A stretch of 64,000 bases of DNA from Bordetella genomosp. 1. GTDB taxonomy: Bacteria; Pseudomonadota; Gammaproteobacteria; Burkholderiales; Burkholderiaceae_B. Within the stretch, counting starts at the first letter, position 1. Each line of letters begins with the position of its first letter. The notes below the pieces were generated by a model. The model did no database searches. It was not told the origin of the DNA and saw nothing but the letters and a program-made list of their open reading frames with translations. The translations under genes were made by a program, and so were the position numbers. Shown piece by piece: positions 1-11,561 of this stretch. The DNA lies in NCBI RefSeq assembly GCF_002261335.1, contig NZ_NEVL01000002.1, positions 372,001 through 436,000 of the forward strand, in the 5' to 3' direction.

Positions 1-1019
<1,019 letters not shown>

Positions 1020-1020
1020 G

Positions 1021-1512
1021 TTGAGCGTCGGCGGCAGTCGTACCCTCGCCGTATTGCGGGTTCCGGTGCATCAGCCCGCCGGTGTCCGCCTCCTGCGCGG
1101 CCTGGCGGCCGGGTGGGGCGCGGGCATGGCGGGTGCCGGCGCGGCGCTGGCCCTGGGCTGGCGTCTTGCGCCGGTGCTGCTCGGCAGCGCCGTGCTGGCG
1201 GCGGCCGGCCTCTGGGCCGGGTGCCGCCGGCGGCCCGCCGCGGCGCGTGCCGTGGCCGTCGCGCTCGATCCGGACCGCTGCCAGGTGCGCCGCCGTGCGC
1301 ACTGGCAGCGCGCCGCCCTGCGACACGCCCATCTGGCTCCCCGCCACGTGCGGCTCGATCTCGAGCTTGACGCCACCGCCGGCTGTGTTACAAATAGCAA
1401 GATCACCTGCACCGTCTGGCGCTCGGGCGTGTCGTCCGAGCAATGGCGGCGTCTGCGCGTCACCGCGCGGGCGGCCGGCCGTATTGCGGTGTCACGCAGG
1501 GGGGCGTCATGA
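1021..1512 (+). CDS. small membrane protein of unknown function
   Basis: About 163 residues, not assigned to a family. The first half holds two hydrophobic Gly/Ala/Leu-rich stretches (about residues 25-65) that look like a membrane hairpin. An Arg-rich soluble C-terminal half follows. TTG directly after the fabF stop is the assumed start. An in-frame ATG at 979, inside fabF, would add 14 residues. Its stop overlaps the rpoE start (ATGA), so it is probably translationally coupled to the sigma factor. The position suggests a link with envelope stress, but no function is claimed. Confidence 0.6.
   Translation: MSVGGSRTLAVLRVPVHQPAGVRLLRGLAAGWGAGMAGAGAALALGWRLAPVLLGSAVLAAAGLWAGCRRRPAAARAVAVALDPDRCQVRRRAHWQRAALRHAHLAPRHVRLDLELDATAGCVTNSKITCTVWRSGVSSEQWRRLRVTARAAGRIAVSRRGAS
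1367..1394 (+). promoter_or_regulatory. possible sigma-70-type promoter for rpoE
   Basis: TTGACG, then 16 bases, then TACAAA, inside the upstream small ORF and about 115 bases before rpoE. The -35 is 5/6 and the -10 is 4/6 to consensus. This would let rpoE be expressed apart from fabF. It is sequence match only. Confidence 0.3.
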
Positions 1513-2108
1513 GCGAACGCGACGTCGACGCCGAGCTTGTCGCGCGCGTACAACGCGGTGACAAGAAAGCTTTCGACCTGCTGGTCATCAAGTACCAGCG
1601 CAAGATCCTGCGCCTGCTGGCGCGGATGATCCGCGACCCGTCCGAACTCGAGGACGTGGCGCAGGAGGCCTTCATCAAGGCCTACCGTGCACTGCCGCAA
1701 TTCCGCGGCGAGAGCGCGTTCTATACGTGGTTGTATCGTATTGCTATCAATACGGCACGAAATTGGCTGGCTTCCCAGGGCCGTCGTCCGAGCGCGCCCA
1801 ACGCGATTGAAACGGAAGACGGTGAAACTTTTAACGAGACCGACAACCTAACCGATATAAGCACGCCGGAAGCGATGTACGCCAGCCGCGAGATCGCCGA
1901 GACCGTCAATGCGGCCATCGACGAATTGCCGGAAGAGTTGCGGACCGCTATCGTCCTGCGTGAAATCGAAGGTATGAGTTACGAAGACATCGCCCAGAGC
2001 ATGGACTGTCCGATTGGCACTGTTCGTTCCCGCATTTTTCGTGCGCGGGAAGCGATCGCCAATCGGTTGCGGCCTCTGCTTGACACCGATGCCGAGCGTC
2101 GCTGGTAA
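1509..2108 (+). CDS. rpoE: RNA polymerase sigma factor RpoE (AlgU-type)
   Basis: ECF sigma factor of 199 residues that directs RNA polymerase to envelope-stress promoters. Region 2 spans about residues 20-88, with a DVAQEAFIKAYRAL helix and the FYTWLYRIAINTARN stretch for -10 recognition. Region 4 is about 133-185, with a YEDIAQSMDCPIGTVRSRIF helix-turn-helix. MSERDVD is chosen as start because it matches the family N-terminus and overlaps the preceding stop. Longer in-frame starts upstream have no family counterpart. The next two genes encode its anti-sigma factor and that factor's regulator, so it heads a classical rpoE-rseA-rseB-mucD cascade. Confidence 0.96.
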   Translation: MSERDVDAELVARVQRGDKKAFDLLVIKYQRKILRLLARMIRDPSELEDVAQEAFIKAYRALPQFRGESAFYTWLYRIAINTARNWLASQGRRPSAPNAIETEDGETFNETDNLTDISTPEAMYASREIAETVNAAIDELPEELRTAIVLREIEGMSYEDIAQSMDCPIGTVRSRIFRAREAIANRLRPLLDTDAERRW

Positions 2109-2120
2109 GGAGTGGCAGTC

Positions 2121-2621
2121 ATGCAAACTGTAGCCAAGTCCGAGATCGCCGAAGCCTCATGGGAGGAATCGGTTTCCGCCTGGATGGATGGCGAGGGATC
2201 GGACGATTTCCCTGAAATTCTGTCGAGCCCACAAGCCCGGCAGGCCTGGAGCACGTATCACCTGATCGGTGACGCGCTGCGCAACCCTGGCCCGGTCATC
2301 ACGCCGAGCGCCGATTTCCATGCACGCCTGTCGCGCGCCCTGGACGCCGAGCTGCCCATCGTGGCCGCGCCGCGGCGCCGCTCGCACCTGCGCATGGGGC
2401 TGTCCGGCCTGGCCGTGGCGGCCGCGGTCGCCACCGTGGTATGGGTGGCGCAGCCCTACGTCACCGGCGGCGTGCCGGCCGGTGGCCGCACCCAGGTGCT
2501 GGCCGACGCGGCCGGCCCGGGCGCCGACGACGGCCCGCTGCGCGACTATCTCGAAGCCCATCGCCAGATGGCCGGCCCCAGTGCCGTACGCCAGGTCTCG
2601 TTCGAGACCGGAGCGCGCTGA
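2121..2621 (+). CDS. rseA: anti-sigma-E factor RseA (MucA-like)
   Basis: Inner-membrane anti-sigma factor of 166 residues. The N-terminal cytoplasmic domain (about residues 10-75, with WEESVSAWMDGE near the start) should hold RpoE. One membrane helix lies at about 90-110, followed by a short periplasmic tail with Gly/Ala-rich sequence. AAGGAG ends 8 bases before ATG 2121, which decides this start over an in-frame GTG nine bases upstream. Its stop overlaps the rseB start (TGATG). In the known pathway, regulated proteolysis of RseA frees RpoE under envelope stress. Confidence 0.9.
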   Translation: MQTVAKSEIAEASWEESVSAWMDGEGSDDFPEILSSPQARQAWSTYHLIGDALRNPGPVITPSADFHARLSRALDAELPIVAAPRRRSHLRMGLSGLAVAAAVATVVWVAQPYVTGGVPAGGRTQVLADAAGPGADDGPLRDYLEAHRQMAGPSAVRQVSFETGAR

Positions 2622-3667
2622 TGACACAGTTGCAGTACGTGCGCGTTGCTCCCATCACGCGCATGGCACGGCGGCAACGGCGCTTCGCGGCGCAGGCAGC
2701 CTGCGCGCTGATGGCCCTGATGGCGCTGCACGGCGCCGCGCAGGCCCAGGCCGCGCCGCCGCCCGCCGATGCCGTCCAGATGCTTGCCGACATCCAGCAG
2801 GCCGCCCGCAAGCAGGATTATGCGGGCGTCTTCATGTACCAGCAGGGCGAGGTGATCCAGTCGTCGCGGCTGGTGCACGTGGTCGACGGCACCGGCGAGC
2901 GCGAGCGCCTCGAGATCCTCGATGGCCAGCCGCGCGAATACCTGCGCCACAACGACGACGTGCAGTGCCTCGTGCCCGAGCACAAGACCGTGCTGCTCGA
3001 GCGCCGCCGCGGCGACCGCTTTCCGGGCCTGCTGCTCGGCGATCCCGCCGACCTCACCAAGCACTACGCCATCCGCGCCGAGGAAAAGCTGCATCGCGTG
3101 GCCGACCGCGAGTGCCGGCTCATCACGATCGAGCCCCGCGACGGCCTGCGCTACGGCTACAAGCTCTGTGCCGACGTCAAGACCAATCTCCTGCTGAAGG
3201 CGCAGACCTTCGACCCGGGTCGCGGCGTGATCGAGCAGGTGTCGTTCTCGTCGGTCCGGCTGGGCAGCGACGTCGATCCCGCGCAGCTGGCCTCGCGCTG
3301 GAACACGCGCGACTGGAAGGTCGTCGAGATGGCCATGAAGCCGGTCGACCTGGCCGAGCAGGGCTGGCGCATCCCCGCGCCCGAGGGCTTTCGCGCCGTG
3401 ATGCAGGTGGCGCGTCACATCGGCAAGGGAACCGTTAGCCAGGTGGTCCTGTCCGATGGTTTGGCGGCAATCTCCGTGTTCATCGAGCCTTACGATCCGG
3501 AGCGCCACCAGCATCCCCCCGCTGGGTTGATCCAGCGCGGTGCCATCAATATCTACGGAACGCGGATTGCAGATTTCTGGTTGACGGCGTTGGGTGAGGT
3601 ACCGGTTTCCACGCTCGAGCAGCTCGCGCAAGGAACCGAGTTCGTGCCCACTTCAGCCGCCAAATAA
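2621..3667 (+). CDS. rseB: sigma-E regulatory protein RseB/MucB
   Basis: Periplasmic protein of 348 residues that in the known system binds RseA and shields it from the first protease. The N-terminus carries several Arg, then a hydrophobic signal segment (about 25-43, ending AAQAQA). A MucB/RseB N-terminal lipoprotein-like sensor domain follows (about 50-215, with YAGVFMYQQG and SSRLVHVVDGTGERERL). The C-terminal domain, about 225-340, has GWRIPAPEGF. The start overlaps the rseA stop, so coupling is likely. It is slightly longer than the E. coli protein. Confidence 0.92.
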   Translation: MTQLQYVRVAPITRMARRQRRFAAQAACALMALMALHGAAQAQAAPPPADAVQMLADIQQAARKQDYAGVFMYQQGEVIQSSRLVHVVDGTGERERLEILDGQPREYLRHNDDVQCLVPEHKTVLLERRRGDRFPGLLLGDPADLTKHYAIRAEEKLHRVADRECRLITIEPRDGLRYGYKLCADVKTNLLLKAQTFDPGRGVIEQVSFSSVRLGSDVDPAQLASRWNTRDWKVVEMAMKPVDLAEQGWRIPAPEGFRAVMQVARHIGKGTVSQVVLSDGLAAISVFIEPYDPERHQHPPAGLIQRGAINIYGTRIADFWLTALGEVPVSTLEQLAQGTEFVPTSAAK

Positions 3668-3712
3668 GAACAAGCCTGCAAAAGGTGTTGGGGTCTTTAC
3701 GGAGCTCAAGTA

Positions 3713-5200
3713 ATGAATTCATCTTCAGTGTCGAACGCTTTTTTCCGGCGCTTTTTCCTGGCCTTGATGGTCGGGACCGTGCTGGCCACCGGCCAGCCTC
3801 AACTGGTGCATGCCCAGACGCCCGTCGCGGGCGGGGTGCTGCCCGACTTCACCACGATCGTCGAGAAGGCCGAGCCGGCCGTCGTCAACATCCGCACCAC
3901 GGCCACCGTGCCGGTGCGCGGTGGCGCGGGCCCCGGCGGCGGCCAGGATCCCTATGAGCTGTTCCGCTGGTTCTTCGGCCCCGAGTTCCAGCCCCCGGGC
4001 CCGAACCCCGGCCAGCGCCGCCAGAAGCCGCAGCAGCCGCAGCCCGAAGAGCGCACCGTGCCGCGCGGCGTGGGCTCCGGCTTCTTCGTCTCCGAAGACG
4101 GCTACATCCTCACCAACAACCACGTCATCAGCGATGCCACCGACATCTACGTCACGCTGACCGACGGCCGCGAGTTCAAGGCCAAGGTGATCGGCTCGGA
4201 TGAGCGCACCGACGTCGCGCTGATCAAGATCGACGCCAAGGACATGACCCCGCTGCCCGTGGGCGACACCAAGAAGCTCAAGAAGGGCCAATGGGTGCTG
4301 GCCATCGGCTCGCCGTTCGGTCTCGATTCGACCGTGACCTCGGGCATCGTCAGCGCCATCGGCCGCGACACCGGCGAATACCTGCCGTTCATCCAGACCG
4401 ACGTGGCCGTGAATCCCGGCAACTCGGGCGGTCCGCTGCTCAACATGCAGGGCGAAGTGGTCGGCATCAACTCGCAGATCATCTCGCGCAGCGGCGGCTT
4501 CATGGGCATCTCGCTGGCGATCCCGATCGACGAGGCGATGCGCGTGGTCGAGCAACTGCGCGCCACCGGCAAGGTGACCCGCGGCCGCATCGGCGTGCAG
4601 ATCTCCGAAGTCGACAAGGACGTGGCCGCCGCCATCGGCCTGCCGCGCGCCGAAGGGGCGATGGTCGGCAGCGTCGAGCCCGATGGCCCCGCCGACAAGG
4701 CCGGCATCCAGGCAGGCGACGTGATCCTGAAGTTCAACGGCGAGACCATCAAGCGCTGGTCGGATCTGCCGCGCATCGTCGGCGAAACCAAGCCGGGCAG
4801 CGATGGCAAGGTCGACGTGTGGCGCAAGGGCCGCAACGTCACGCTGAGCGTCACGGTGGCCGAGCTCAAGAGCGACGTCACGGCCAAGGCCGACGACAGC
4901 GAGCGCGAAGCCAAGCCCAAGGTCGCCAACCACCTCGGCCTCGCGGTGGCCAACCTGCCCGCCGACCAGCTCAAGAAGCTCAAGCTCAAGGGCGGTGTGC
5001 AGGTCAAGCTGGTCGAGGGCGCGGCGGCCTCGGCAGGCGTCCAGGAAGGCGACATCATCCTGGCGGTCAACGACGCCGACGTGCTCAATGCCGAGCAGTT
5101 CGACAAGGTCGTGGCCAAGCTCGACAAGGGCAAGGTGGTGGGTCTGCTGGTGCGTCGCGGCGACCAGGCGCAGTGGGTGGCGGTCCAGCCGTCCAAATAA
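3713..5200 (+). CDS. mucD: periplasmic serine protease MucD/DegP (HtrA family)
   Basis: Quality-control protease and chaperone of the periplasm, 495 residues. The signal peptide covers about residues 1-34 (ending VHAQ). The trypsin-like domain has the full triad: His137 in TNNHVISD, Asp167 in ERTDVALIKID and Ser238 in GNSGGPLLN. A Pro/Gln-rich loop precedes the His. Two PDZ domains follow (about 285-375 and 400-490). It lies 45 bases after rseB in the stress operon. Known relatives destroy misfolded envelope proteins and limit sigma-E activation. A strong terminator follows. Confidence 0.95.
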   Translation: MNSSSVSNAFFRRFFLALMVGTVLATGQPQLVHAQTPVAGGVLPDFTTIVEKAEPAVVNIRTTATVPVRGGAGPGGGQDPYELFRWFFGPEFQPPGPNPGQRRQKPQQPQPEERTVPRGVGSGFFVSEDGYILTNNHVISDATDIYVTLTDGREFKAKVIGSDERTDVALIKIDAKDMTPLPVGDTKKLKKGQWVLAIGSPFGLDSTVTSGIVSAIGRDTGEYLPFIQTDVAVNPGNSGGPLLNMQGEVVGINSQIISRSGGFMGISLAIPIDEAMRVVEQLRATGKVTRGRIGVQISEVDKDVAAAIGLPRAEGAMVGSVEPDGPADKAGIQAGDVILKFNGETIKRWSDLPRIVGETKPGSDGKVDVWRKGRNVTLSVTVAELKSDVTAKADDSEREAKPKVANHLGLAVANLPADQLKKLKLKGGVQVKLVEGAAASAGVQEGDIILAVNDADVLNAEQFDKVVAKLDKGKVVGLLVRRGDQAQWVAVQPSK

Positions 5201-5238
5201 GCCTCAAGACCGGCTAAAATGGCTGGTTGCCACGAACT

Positions 5239-5267
5239 GAGGGGGCGCTGGGCGCCCCCTCGTTTTT
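5239..5267 (+). terminator. Rho-independent terminator after mucD
   Basis: A perfect 10-bp stem (GAGGGGGCGC / GCGCCCCCTC) with a 3-base loop, followed by GTTTTT. It closes the rpoE-mucD operon 38 bases after the stop. Confidence 0.9.
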
Positions 5268-5509
5268 GGTCCCCCTGGTCCCACGCCCGCTGGCTGGCCG
5301 CCCCGCAAGGGCAGGCGCTGGCGCGCAGCACGTCCGCATCAGGCCTCGCTCGGCGAGCCGCGCACGCGCTGGCGGGAAGCATGCCGGCGCAATCGCCGGC
5401 CTGCGATCCGGTTGCGAAGCCGGCACCCACCAGGGGTCTGCCCCGTTTGGCGCGTCCGGCATGATTCTGGCCGGTCGACATCGGATTTTCCCGGTTTGCT
5501 CTGTCCCTA
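5268..5509. other. gene-free stretch upstream of lepA
   Basis: No coding region or RNA gene recognised. It holds a small GCCGGC-N6-GCCGGC inverted repeat (5383-5400), and otherwise unremarkable GC-rich sequence up to the lepA promoter region. Confidence 0.5.
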
Positions 5510-5515
5510 TATAAC
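5510..5515 (+). promoter_or_regulatory. -10-like TATAAC directly before lepA
   Basis: TATAAC lies only six bases before the lepA ATG and no Shine-Dalgarno sequence lies between them. If this is the -10 box, the transcript would start at or next to the start codon, giving a leaderless mRNA. The -35 at the proper distance (around 5487-5492, TTTTCC) is poor. Confidence 0.35.
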
Positions 5516-5521
5516 TCTTCT

Positions 5522-7315
<1,794 letters not shown>

Positions 7316-7336
7316 CCCCCCAACAGGCGGCAAACA

Positions 7337-8221
7337 ATGAGCTGGAACTTTGCACTGATTCTTTTCGTGCTGCTGGTGGTGACCGGCATCATCTGGGCGC
7401 TCGACCTGCTGGTGCTGCGCCGTGCGCGTCAGCAGCGTGCGCAGCAGGCCGCGGCCCAGGTCGCGGCGGCGCGCATCGAGGATCCCCAGGAAGCCGAGCG
7501 TCAGCGCCGCGAGGCGGTCGACACGGCGATGCGTTCGCCGTGGTGGGTCGAGTACGCGGTCAGCTTCTTTCCCGTGATCCTGTTCGTCTTCGTGCTGCGT
7601 TCGTTCGTGGTCGAGCCGTTCCGCATTCCGTCGGGCTCGATGCTGCCCACGCTGCAATCGGGCGATCTCATTCTCGTGAACAAGTTCAGCTATGGCATCC
7701 GCCTGCCGGTGATCGATCGCAAGGTCATCGAGACCGGCCAGCCGCAGCGCGGCGACGTGGTCGTGTTCCGCTATCCGGTCGATCCCGACGTCGACTACAT
7801 CAAGCGCATCGTGGGCCTGCCGGGCGACGAGATCGCCTACCTCGACAAAAAGCTGTACGTGAACGGTCAATTGGTGACGCATACCCGCGACGGCGACTAT
7901 TTCGAGCCCGACCGGGTCTCGTACATCGCCCAATACAAAGAGAAGTTGGGCGACGTTGAGCACCGTATCCTGCTGGATGAGCAGCGTTCGCAGGATTTTG
8001 GCCCGATCTGGAAGTTCCCCAGCGCCGACCAATGCCAGTATCTGCGCAATGGAGTACGCTGCAAGGTACCGCCCGGCAATTATTTCGCCATGGGCGACAA
8101 CCGCGACAACAGTGCCGATAGCCGCTACTGGGGATTCGTTCCCGACGGTAATATCGTAGGCAAGGCTTTCTTTGTCTGGATGAACTTTGGCGATCTCAGC
8201 CGTATCGGCCGCTTCCACTGA
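7337..8221 (+). CDS. lepB: signal peptidase I
   Basis: Inner-membrane protease of 294 residues that removes Sec and Tat signal peptides on the periplasmic side. It has an N-terminal membrane helix (about 3-24), a basic cytoplasmic loop, and a second helix (about 74-92). The catalytic dyad is Ser101 in IPSGSMLPTL and Lys156 in DYIKRIVGLPGD. The C-terminal box GDNRDNSADSRYWGFV is intact. It is followed by rnc after 6 bases, in the widespread lepA-lepB-rnc-era-recO order. Confidence 0.96.
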   Translation: MSWNFALILFVLLVVTGIIWALDLLVLRRARQQRAQQAAAQVAAARIEDPQEAERQRREAVDTAMRSPWWVEYAVSFFPVILFVFVLRSFVVEPFRIPSGSMLPTLQSGDLILVNKFSYGIRLPVIDRKVIETGQPQRGDVVVFRYPVDPDVDYIKRIVGLPGDEIAYLDKKLYVNGQLVTHTRDGDYFEPDRVSYIAQYKEKLGDVEHRILLDEQRSQDFGPIWKFPSADQCQYLRNGVRCKVPPGNYFAMGDNRDNSADSRYWGFVPDGNIVGKAFFVWMNFGDLSRIGRFH

Positions 8222-8227
8222 TAGATC

Positions 8228-8989
8228 ATGTCTTTAGCCACGCTGGAAACCCGCCTCGGTCACCGCTTCACCGACCAGGCCCTGCTCGAACAGGCGCTCA
8301 CGCACCGTAGCCACGGTGCGCGCCATAACGAGCGGCTGGAGTTTCTCGGCGACTCGGTGCTGAACTTCGTCGTCGCGGCCATGCTCTATCAGCGCTATCC
8401 CAAGCTCGACGAGGGCGATCTCTCGCGCGTGCGGGCCAACCTGGTCAAGCAGGCCTCGCTGGCCGACATCGCGCAGCGCCTCGACCTGTCGCAGTTCCTG
8501 CGGCTGGGCGAGGGCGAATTGAAGAGCGGCGGTTTCCGCCGGCCGTCGATTCTCGCCGACACGGTCGAGGCCCTGTTCGGGGGCGTGTTCCTCGACGCCG
8601 GCTTCGAGGCCGCGCGCAAGGTCATCGAGCGCCAGTACGAGCCGGTCCTGGCCAGCGTCGATCTGCAGACGCTGGGCAAGGATGCCAAGACCCTGCTGCA
8701 GGAGTTCCTGCAGGGCCGCAAGATGGCGTTGCCGGTCTATACCGTGGTCGCCACGCATGGCGCGGCCCACAGCCAGCAGTTCGAGGTCGAGTGCGCCGTC
8801 GCCGGCTTCGACATCAAAGTGGTGGCGGCCGGCGCAAGCCGGCGTGCCGCCGAACAATCGGCCGCCAAGCTGGCGCTGGAGGCGGCCCAGGCCGTCAGCC
8901 CGCCCGCCAAAGCCGCCAAGAAATCCGGTCGCGCGCGCAAGACCGCGCAACTGTCGCTGCCCGTGGCAGTGGCCCAAGAGGTTAAATGA
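8228..8989 (+). CDS. rnc: ribonuclease III
   Basis: Double-stranded-RNA endonuclease, 253 residues, for rRNA and mRNA processing. The catalytic signature [12 protein letters not shown] is at about 36-47, and the second acidic cluster ([11 protein letters not shown]) is at about 115. A double-stranded-RNA-binding domain spans about 152-222. A Lys/Arg/Ala-rich tail of about 30 residues extends beyond the E. coli length. The stop overlaps the era start by four bases (ATGA), implying coupled translation. Confidence 0.96.
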   Translation: MSLATLETRLGHRFTDQALLEQALTHRSHGARHNERLEFLGDSVLNFVVAAMLYQRYPKLDEGDLSRVRANLVKQASLADIAQRLDLSQFLRLGEGELKSGGFRRPSILADTVEALFGGVFLDAGFEAARKVIERQYEPVLASVDLQTLGKDAKTLLQEFLQGRKMALPVYTVVATHGAAHSQQFEVECAVAGFDIKVVAAGASRRAAEQSAAKLALEAAQAVSPPAKAAKKSGRARKTAQLSLPVAVAQEVK

Positions 8990-9876
8990 ACACCCCTGTT
9001 TCCCGTACCGGCTTTGTCGCCATCGTGGGTCGTCCCAACGTCGGCAAGTCCACCCTCACCAATGCCCTGATCGGATCGAAGATCTCGATCGTCTCGCGCA
9101 AGGCCCAGACCACGCGCCACCGCATCCATGGCGTCTACACGCGCGAGCACGAGCAGTTCGTGTTCGTCGATACGCCCGGTTTCCAGACGCGCCATGGCGG
9201 CGCGATGAACCGCATGATGAACCGCGTGGTCACGCAGGCGCTCAACGACGTCGACGTGGTGGTGCACGTGGTCGAGGCCGGCAAATGGACCGACGGCGAC
9301 GCCAAGCTGCTGCCGCTGCTGCCCAAGCCCGAGCGCACCATCCTCGCCATCAGCAAGATCGACGCGCTCAAGAGCCGCGACGAGCTGTTCCCATTCGTGG
9401 CCAAGCTGATGGCGCTGCATCCCTACGGCGCGGTCGTGCCGGTGAGCGCCACCAAAAACCAGCAGCTCGACCAGCTGCTCGACGAGATCGCCACGCGCCT
9501 GCCCGAAGGCGAGTTCATGTTCGAGGAAGACACGCTCACCGACCGCCCGATGCGCTTCATCGCCGCCGAGCTGGTGCGCGAGAAGATCTTCCGCCTGGTC
9601 GGCGACGAGCTGCCCTACGGCTGTACCGTCGTGATCGAGCAATGGGAAGAAAACGACGCCGGCGCGCGGATCGCGGCCTGCGTGGTGGTCGAGCGCGACA
9701 GCCACAAGCCCATCCTGCTGGGCGCCGGCGGCCAGCACATGAAGCGCATCGCCACCGAGGCACGCCAGGACATCGCCAAGCTGCTCGACAAGCCGGTGCA
9801 CCTCGAGGTCTACATCAAGGTGCGCAAGGGCTGGTCCGACCGCGAAAGCGCCCTGCGCGACCTGGGCTATGAGTAA
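8986..9876 (+). CDS. era: GTPase Era
   Basis: Essential GTPase of 296 residues that binds the 3' end of 16S rRNA during 30S maturation. G1 is [11 protein letters not shown]3 is DTPGF and G4 is SKID. The KH RNA-binding domain is at about 200-285, with [19 protein letters not shown]. Length matches the family. It overlaps rnc upstream and recO downstream (8 bases). Confidence 0.96.
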   Translation: MNTPVSRTGFVAIVGRPNVGKSTLTNALIGSKISIVSRKAQTTRHRIHGVYTREHEQFVFVDTPGFQTRHGGAMNRMMNRVVTQALNDVDVVVHVVEAGKWTDGDAKLLPLLPKPERTILAISKIDALKSRDELFPFVAKLMALHPYGAVVPVSATKNQQLDQLLDEIATRLPEGEFMFEEDTLTDRPMRFIAAELVREKIFRLVGDELPYGCTVVIEQWEENDAGARIAACVVVERDSHKPILLGAGGQHMKRIATEARQDIAKLLDKPVHLEVYIKVRKGWSDRESALRDLGYE

Positions 9877-10456
9877 ACGGGCGCATCGCGTCCATGATTG
9901 CCGTGCCTACATGCTCCACGCCACCGCGTGGCGCGAAACCTCGCTCATCGTCCAGACCTTCTCGCGCGATCATGGCTGCGTCGCCATGGTCGCCAAGGGC
10001 GCCAAGCGGCCGTACTCGGTGCTGCGCCCGGTCCTGAGCGCCTTCCAGCCGCTGCTGCTGTCCTGGTCGGGCGCCAACGAGGTCAAGACGCTCACCAAGG
10101 CCGAGGTCGACGGCATCCACCCGCTGGGCGGATCGGCGCTGATGTCGGCCTGGTACATGAACGAGCTCCTGCTGCGCCTGCTGCCGCGCGAGGATGCCCA
10201 TCCCATTCTGTTCGATGCCTACGAAACCGCGCTGACCCATCTCGCGCAGGGCAGCCGCGCGGCCGGCGCGCTGCGCCGCTTCGAATGGATCCTGCTGCGC
10301 GAGATCGGCTATGGCGTGGACGAAGGCGAGCCCGACTTCAACGACGCGCAACTCGAGCCGCGGCTGCGGCGCGAGCTGCGCGAACGGCTCGACGCCAACC
10401 TGGCCGGCCGACCCCTGTCGACGCGGCGCGTGCTGATGGAGCTGCAGCGCGTCTGA
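9869..10456 (+). CDS. recO: DNA repair protein RecO (short form)
   Basis: Mediator of RecA loading with RecR in the RecF pathway, 195 residues. The N-terminal OB-fold is clear (AYMLHATAWRETSLIVQTFSRDHG, split here by family comparison). A helical domain follows (SAWYMNELLLRLLPRED, ALRRFEWILLREIGYG). The C-terminal GRPLSTRRVLMELQR matches the family end. The segment between these, which in E. coli RecO adds about 45 residues and often contains a Cys motif, is missing, with no sign of a frameshift. A terminator follows. Confidence 0.88.
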   Translation: MSKRAHRVHDCRAYMLHATAWRETSLIVQTFSRDHGCVAMVAKGAKRPYSVLRPVLSAFQPLLLSWSGANEVKTLTKAEVDGIHPLGGSALMSAWYMNELLLRLLPREDAHPILFDAYETALTHLAQGSRAAGALRRFEWILLREIGYGVDEGEPDFNDAQLEPRLRRELRERLDANLAGRPLSTRRVLMELQRV

Positions 10457-10472
10457 GCGCGCAGTGCAGCAG

Positions 10473-10497
10473 GCCGGGCCGCATGCCCGGCTTTTTT
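10473..10497 (+). terminator. terminator between recO and a convergent LysR gene
   Basis: A 7-bp stem GCCGGGC / GCCCGGC with a CGCAT loop is followed by six T. It ends at the last base of the convergent LysR gene. Confidence 0.8.
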
Positions 10498-11429
10498 CAT
10501 GGCTCGCGGGAGGCGCCCGACGGCGCGCGCGCCGGCCCGTCGGCCAGCACGTCGATGATGAGCCCGCGCAGCCAGGCCGTGCCCGGATCGCGCTCGAAGC
10601 GCGGGTGCCAGTGCACCGTGACCGTCAGCGGCGGCAGCGCGAAGGGCAGCGGCCGCACCTCGAATCCCTGGGCCGCGTTGAACCACTGCGCCGCCCGAAA
10701 CGGCAGCGTCACCGTCAGGTCGGTGCGCCGCACGATCTCGGCCGCCGCCGAAAAGTGCGGCAGCGTGAGGTAGGGCTGGCGGTGCAGGCCGGCCTCGCCC
10801 AGCACGTCTTCGAGCAGGCGGTGGGCACTGGCGCGCGAGGCCACCATGATGTGGTCGAGGCGGCGGAACTGCGCCCGGGTCAGGCCTTGCGACAGCACCG
10901 GATGGCCGCGCCGGCCCATGCAGACGTAGCGCTCGGCAAACAGCTCGGCGTGTTGCGTGGTGCGGCCCAGGCCCGCCAGATTGCCGATGGCCAGATCGAC
11001 CTCGCCCGACTTGAGCGCGTCGGGCAACTGCTCCATGGGAACCTCCTGCACCTCGACGCGCAGCCGCGGCGCGCGTGCGTGCACCTGCTCCATCACCGCC
11101 GGCAGGAACACCATTTCGCCGATGTCGGACATCGACAGGCGGAAGCGGCGCTGGCTGCGCGCGGGATCGAAGGCCTGGCGCAGGTTGAGCGCCTCGGCGA
11201 ACTGGCTCATGCCGCGCTCGATGGGCTCGGCCAGGGCGTGGGCCACGGGCGTGGGCTGCATGCCGGCGGGCGTGCGCAGGAACAGCGGATCGTTGAACTG
11301 CTCGCGCAGGCGGGTGAGGGCGTAGCTCACGGCGGGCTGCGTGAGGTGCAGCCGCTTCGCGGCACGCGTCACGCTGCGCTCTTCCATCACGCTCAGGAAA
11401 ACCCGCATCAGATTCAAATCGAAGCCCAT
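10497..11429 (-). CDS. LysR-family transcriptional regulator
   Basis: A 310-residue LTTR. The winged helix-turn-helix is in the first 65 residues (SVTRAAKRLHLTQPAVSYAL). The effector-binding domain spans about 95-300, with RFRLSMSDIGEMVFLP at its start, as in NodD/NahR-type members that often sense aromatic or acyl compounds. It is divergent from the acyl-CoA ligase operon across about 130 AT-rich bases with inverted repeats, so it is the likely regulator of that operon and of itself. The effector is unknown. Confidence 0.88.
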   Translation of the reverse strand: MGFDLNLMRVFLSVMEERSVTRAAKRLHLTQPAVSYALTRLREQFNDPLFLRTPAGMQPTPVAHALAEPIERGMSQFAEALNLRQAFDPARSQRRFRLSMSDIGEMVFLPAVMEQVHARAPRLRVEVQEVPMEQLPDALKSGEVDLAIGNLAGLGRTTQHAELFAERYVCMGRRGHPVLSQGLTRAQFRRLDHIMVASRASAHRLLEDVLGEAGLHRQPYLTLPHFSAAAEIVRRTDLTVTLPFRAAQWFNAAQGFEVRPLPFALPPLTVTVHWHPRFERDPGTAWLRGLIIDVLADGPARAPSGASREP

Positions 11430-11451
11430 CCCTGCCTCTCATATCAGCCGC

Positions 11452-11479
11452 ATTTATAAGAAAAATAATACCTATAAAT
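11452..11479. promoter_or_regulatory. candidate LysR operator
   Basis: Inverted repeat ATTTATA-N14-TATAAAT, with a further TATAAAT at 11486-11492. It sits just upstream of and touching the -35 box of the divergent ligase promoter, a typical LTTR activation and autorepression layout. Confidence 0.5.
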
Positions 11480-11508
11480 TTGACATATAAATAGTTGATT
11501 CCTAGACT
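11480..11508 (+). promoter_or_regulatory. promoter of the acyl-CoA ligase operon
   Basis: Perfect TTGACA, 17-base spacer, TAGACT. It overlaps the LysR-type repeat, and lies 53 bases before the ligase start. Confidence 0.65.
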
Positions 11509-11561
11509 GATTTCGCACAGAGCACGGGGCATATGACCCGGTGACGCGAACAAGGGGAATC

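Noticed and set aside
3428-3456. GGAACC ... TCCGA inside rseB as a sigma-E promoter for mucD
   Set aside because: The -10 is imperfect, the spacing (18 from GGAACC) is long, and it lies more than 250 bases upstream. Chance is as likely.
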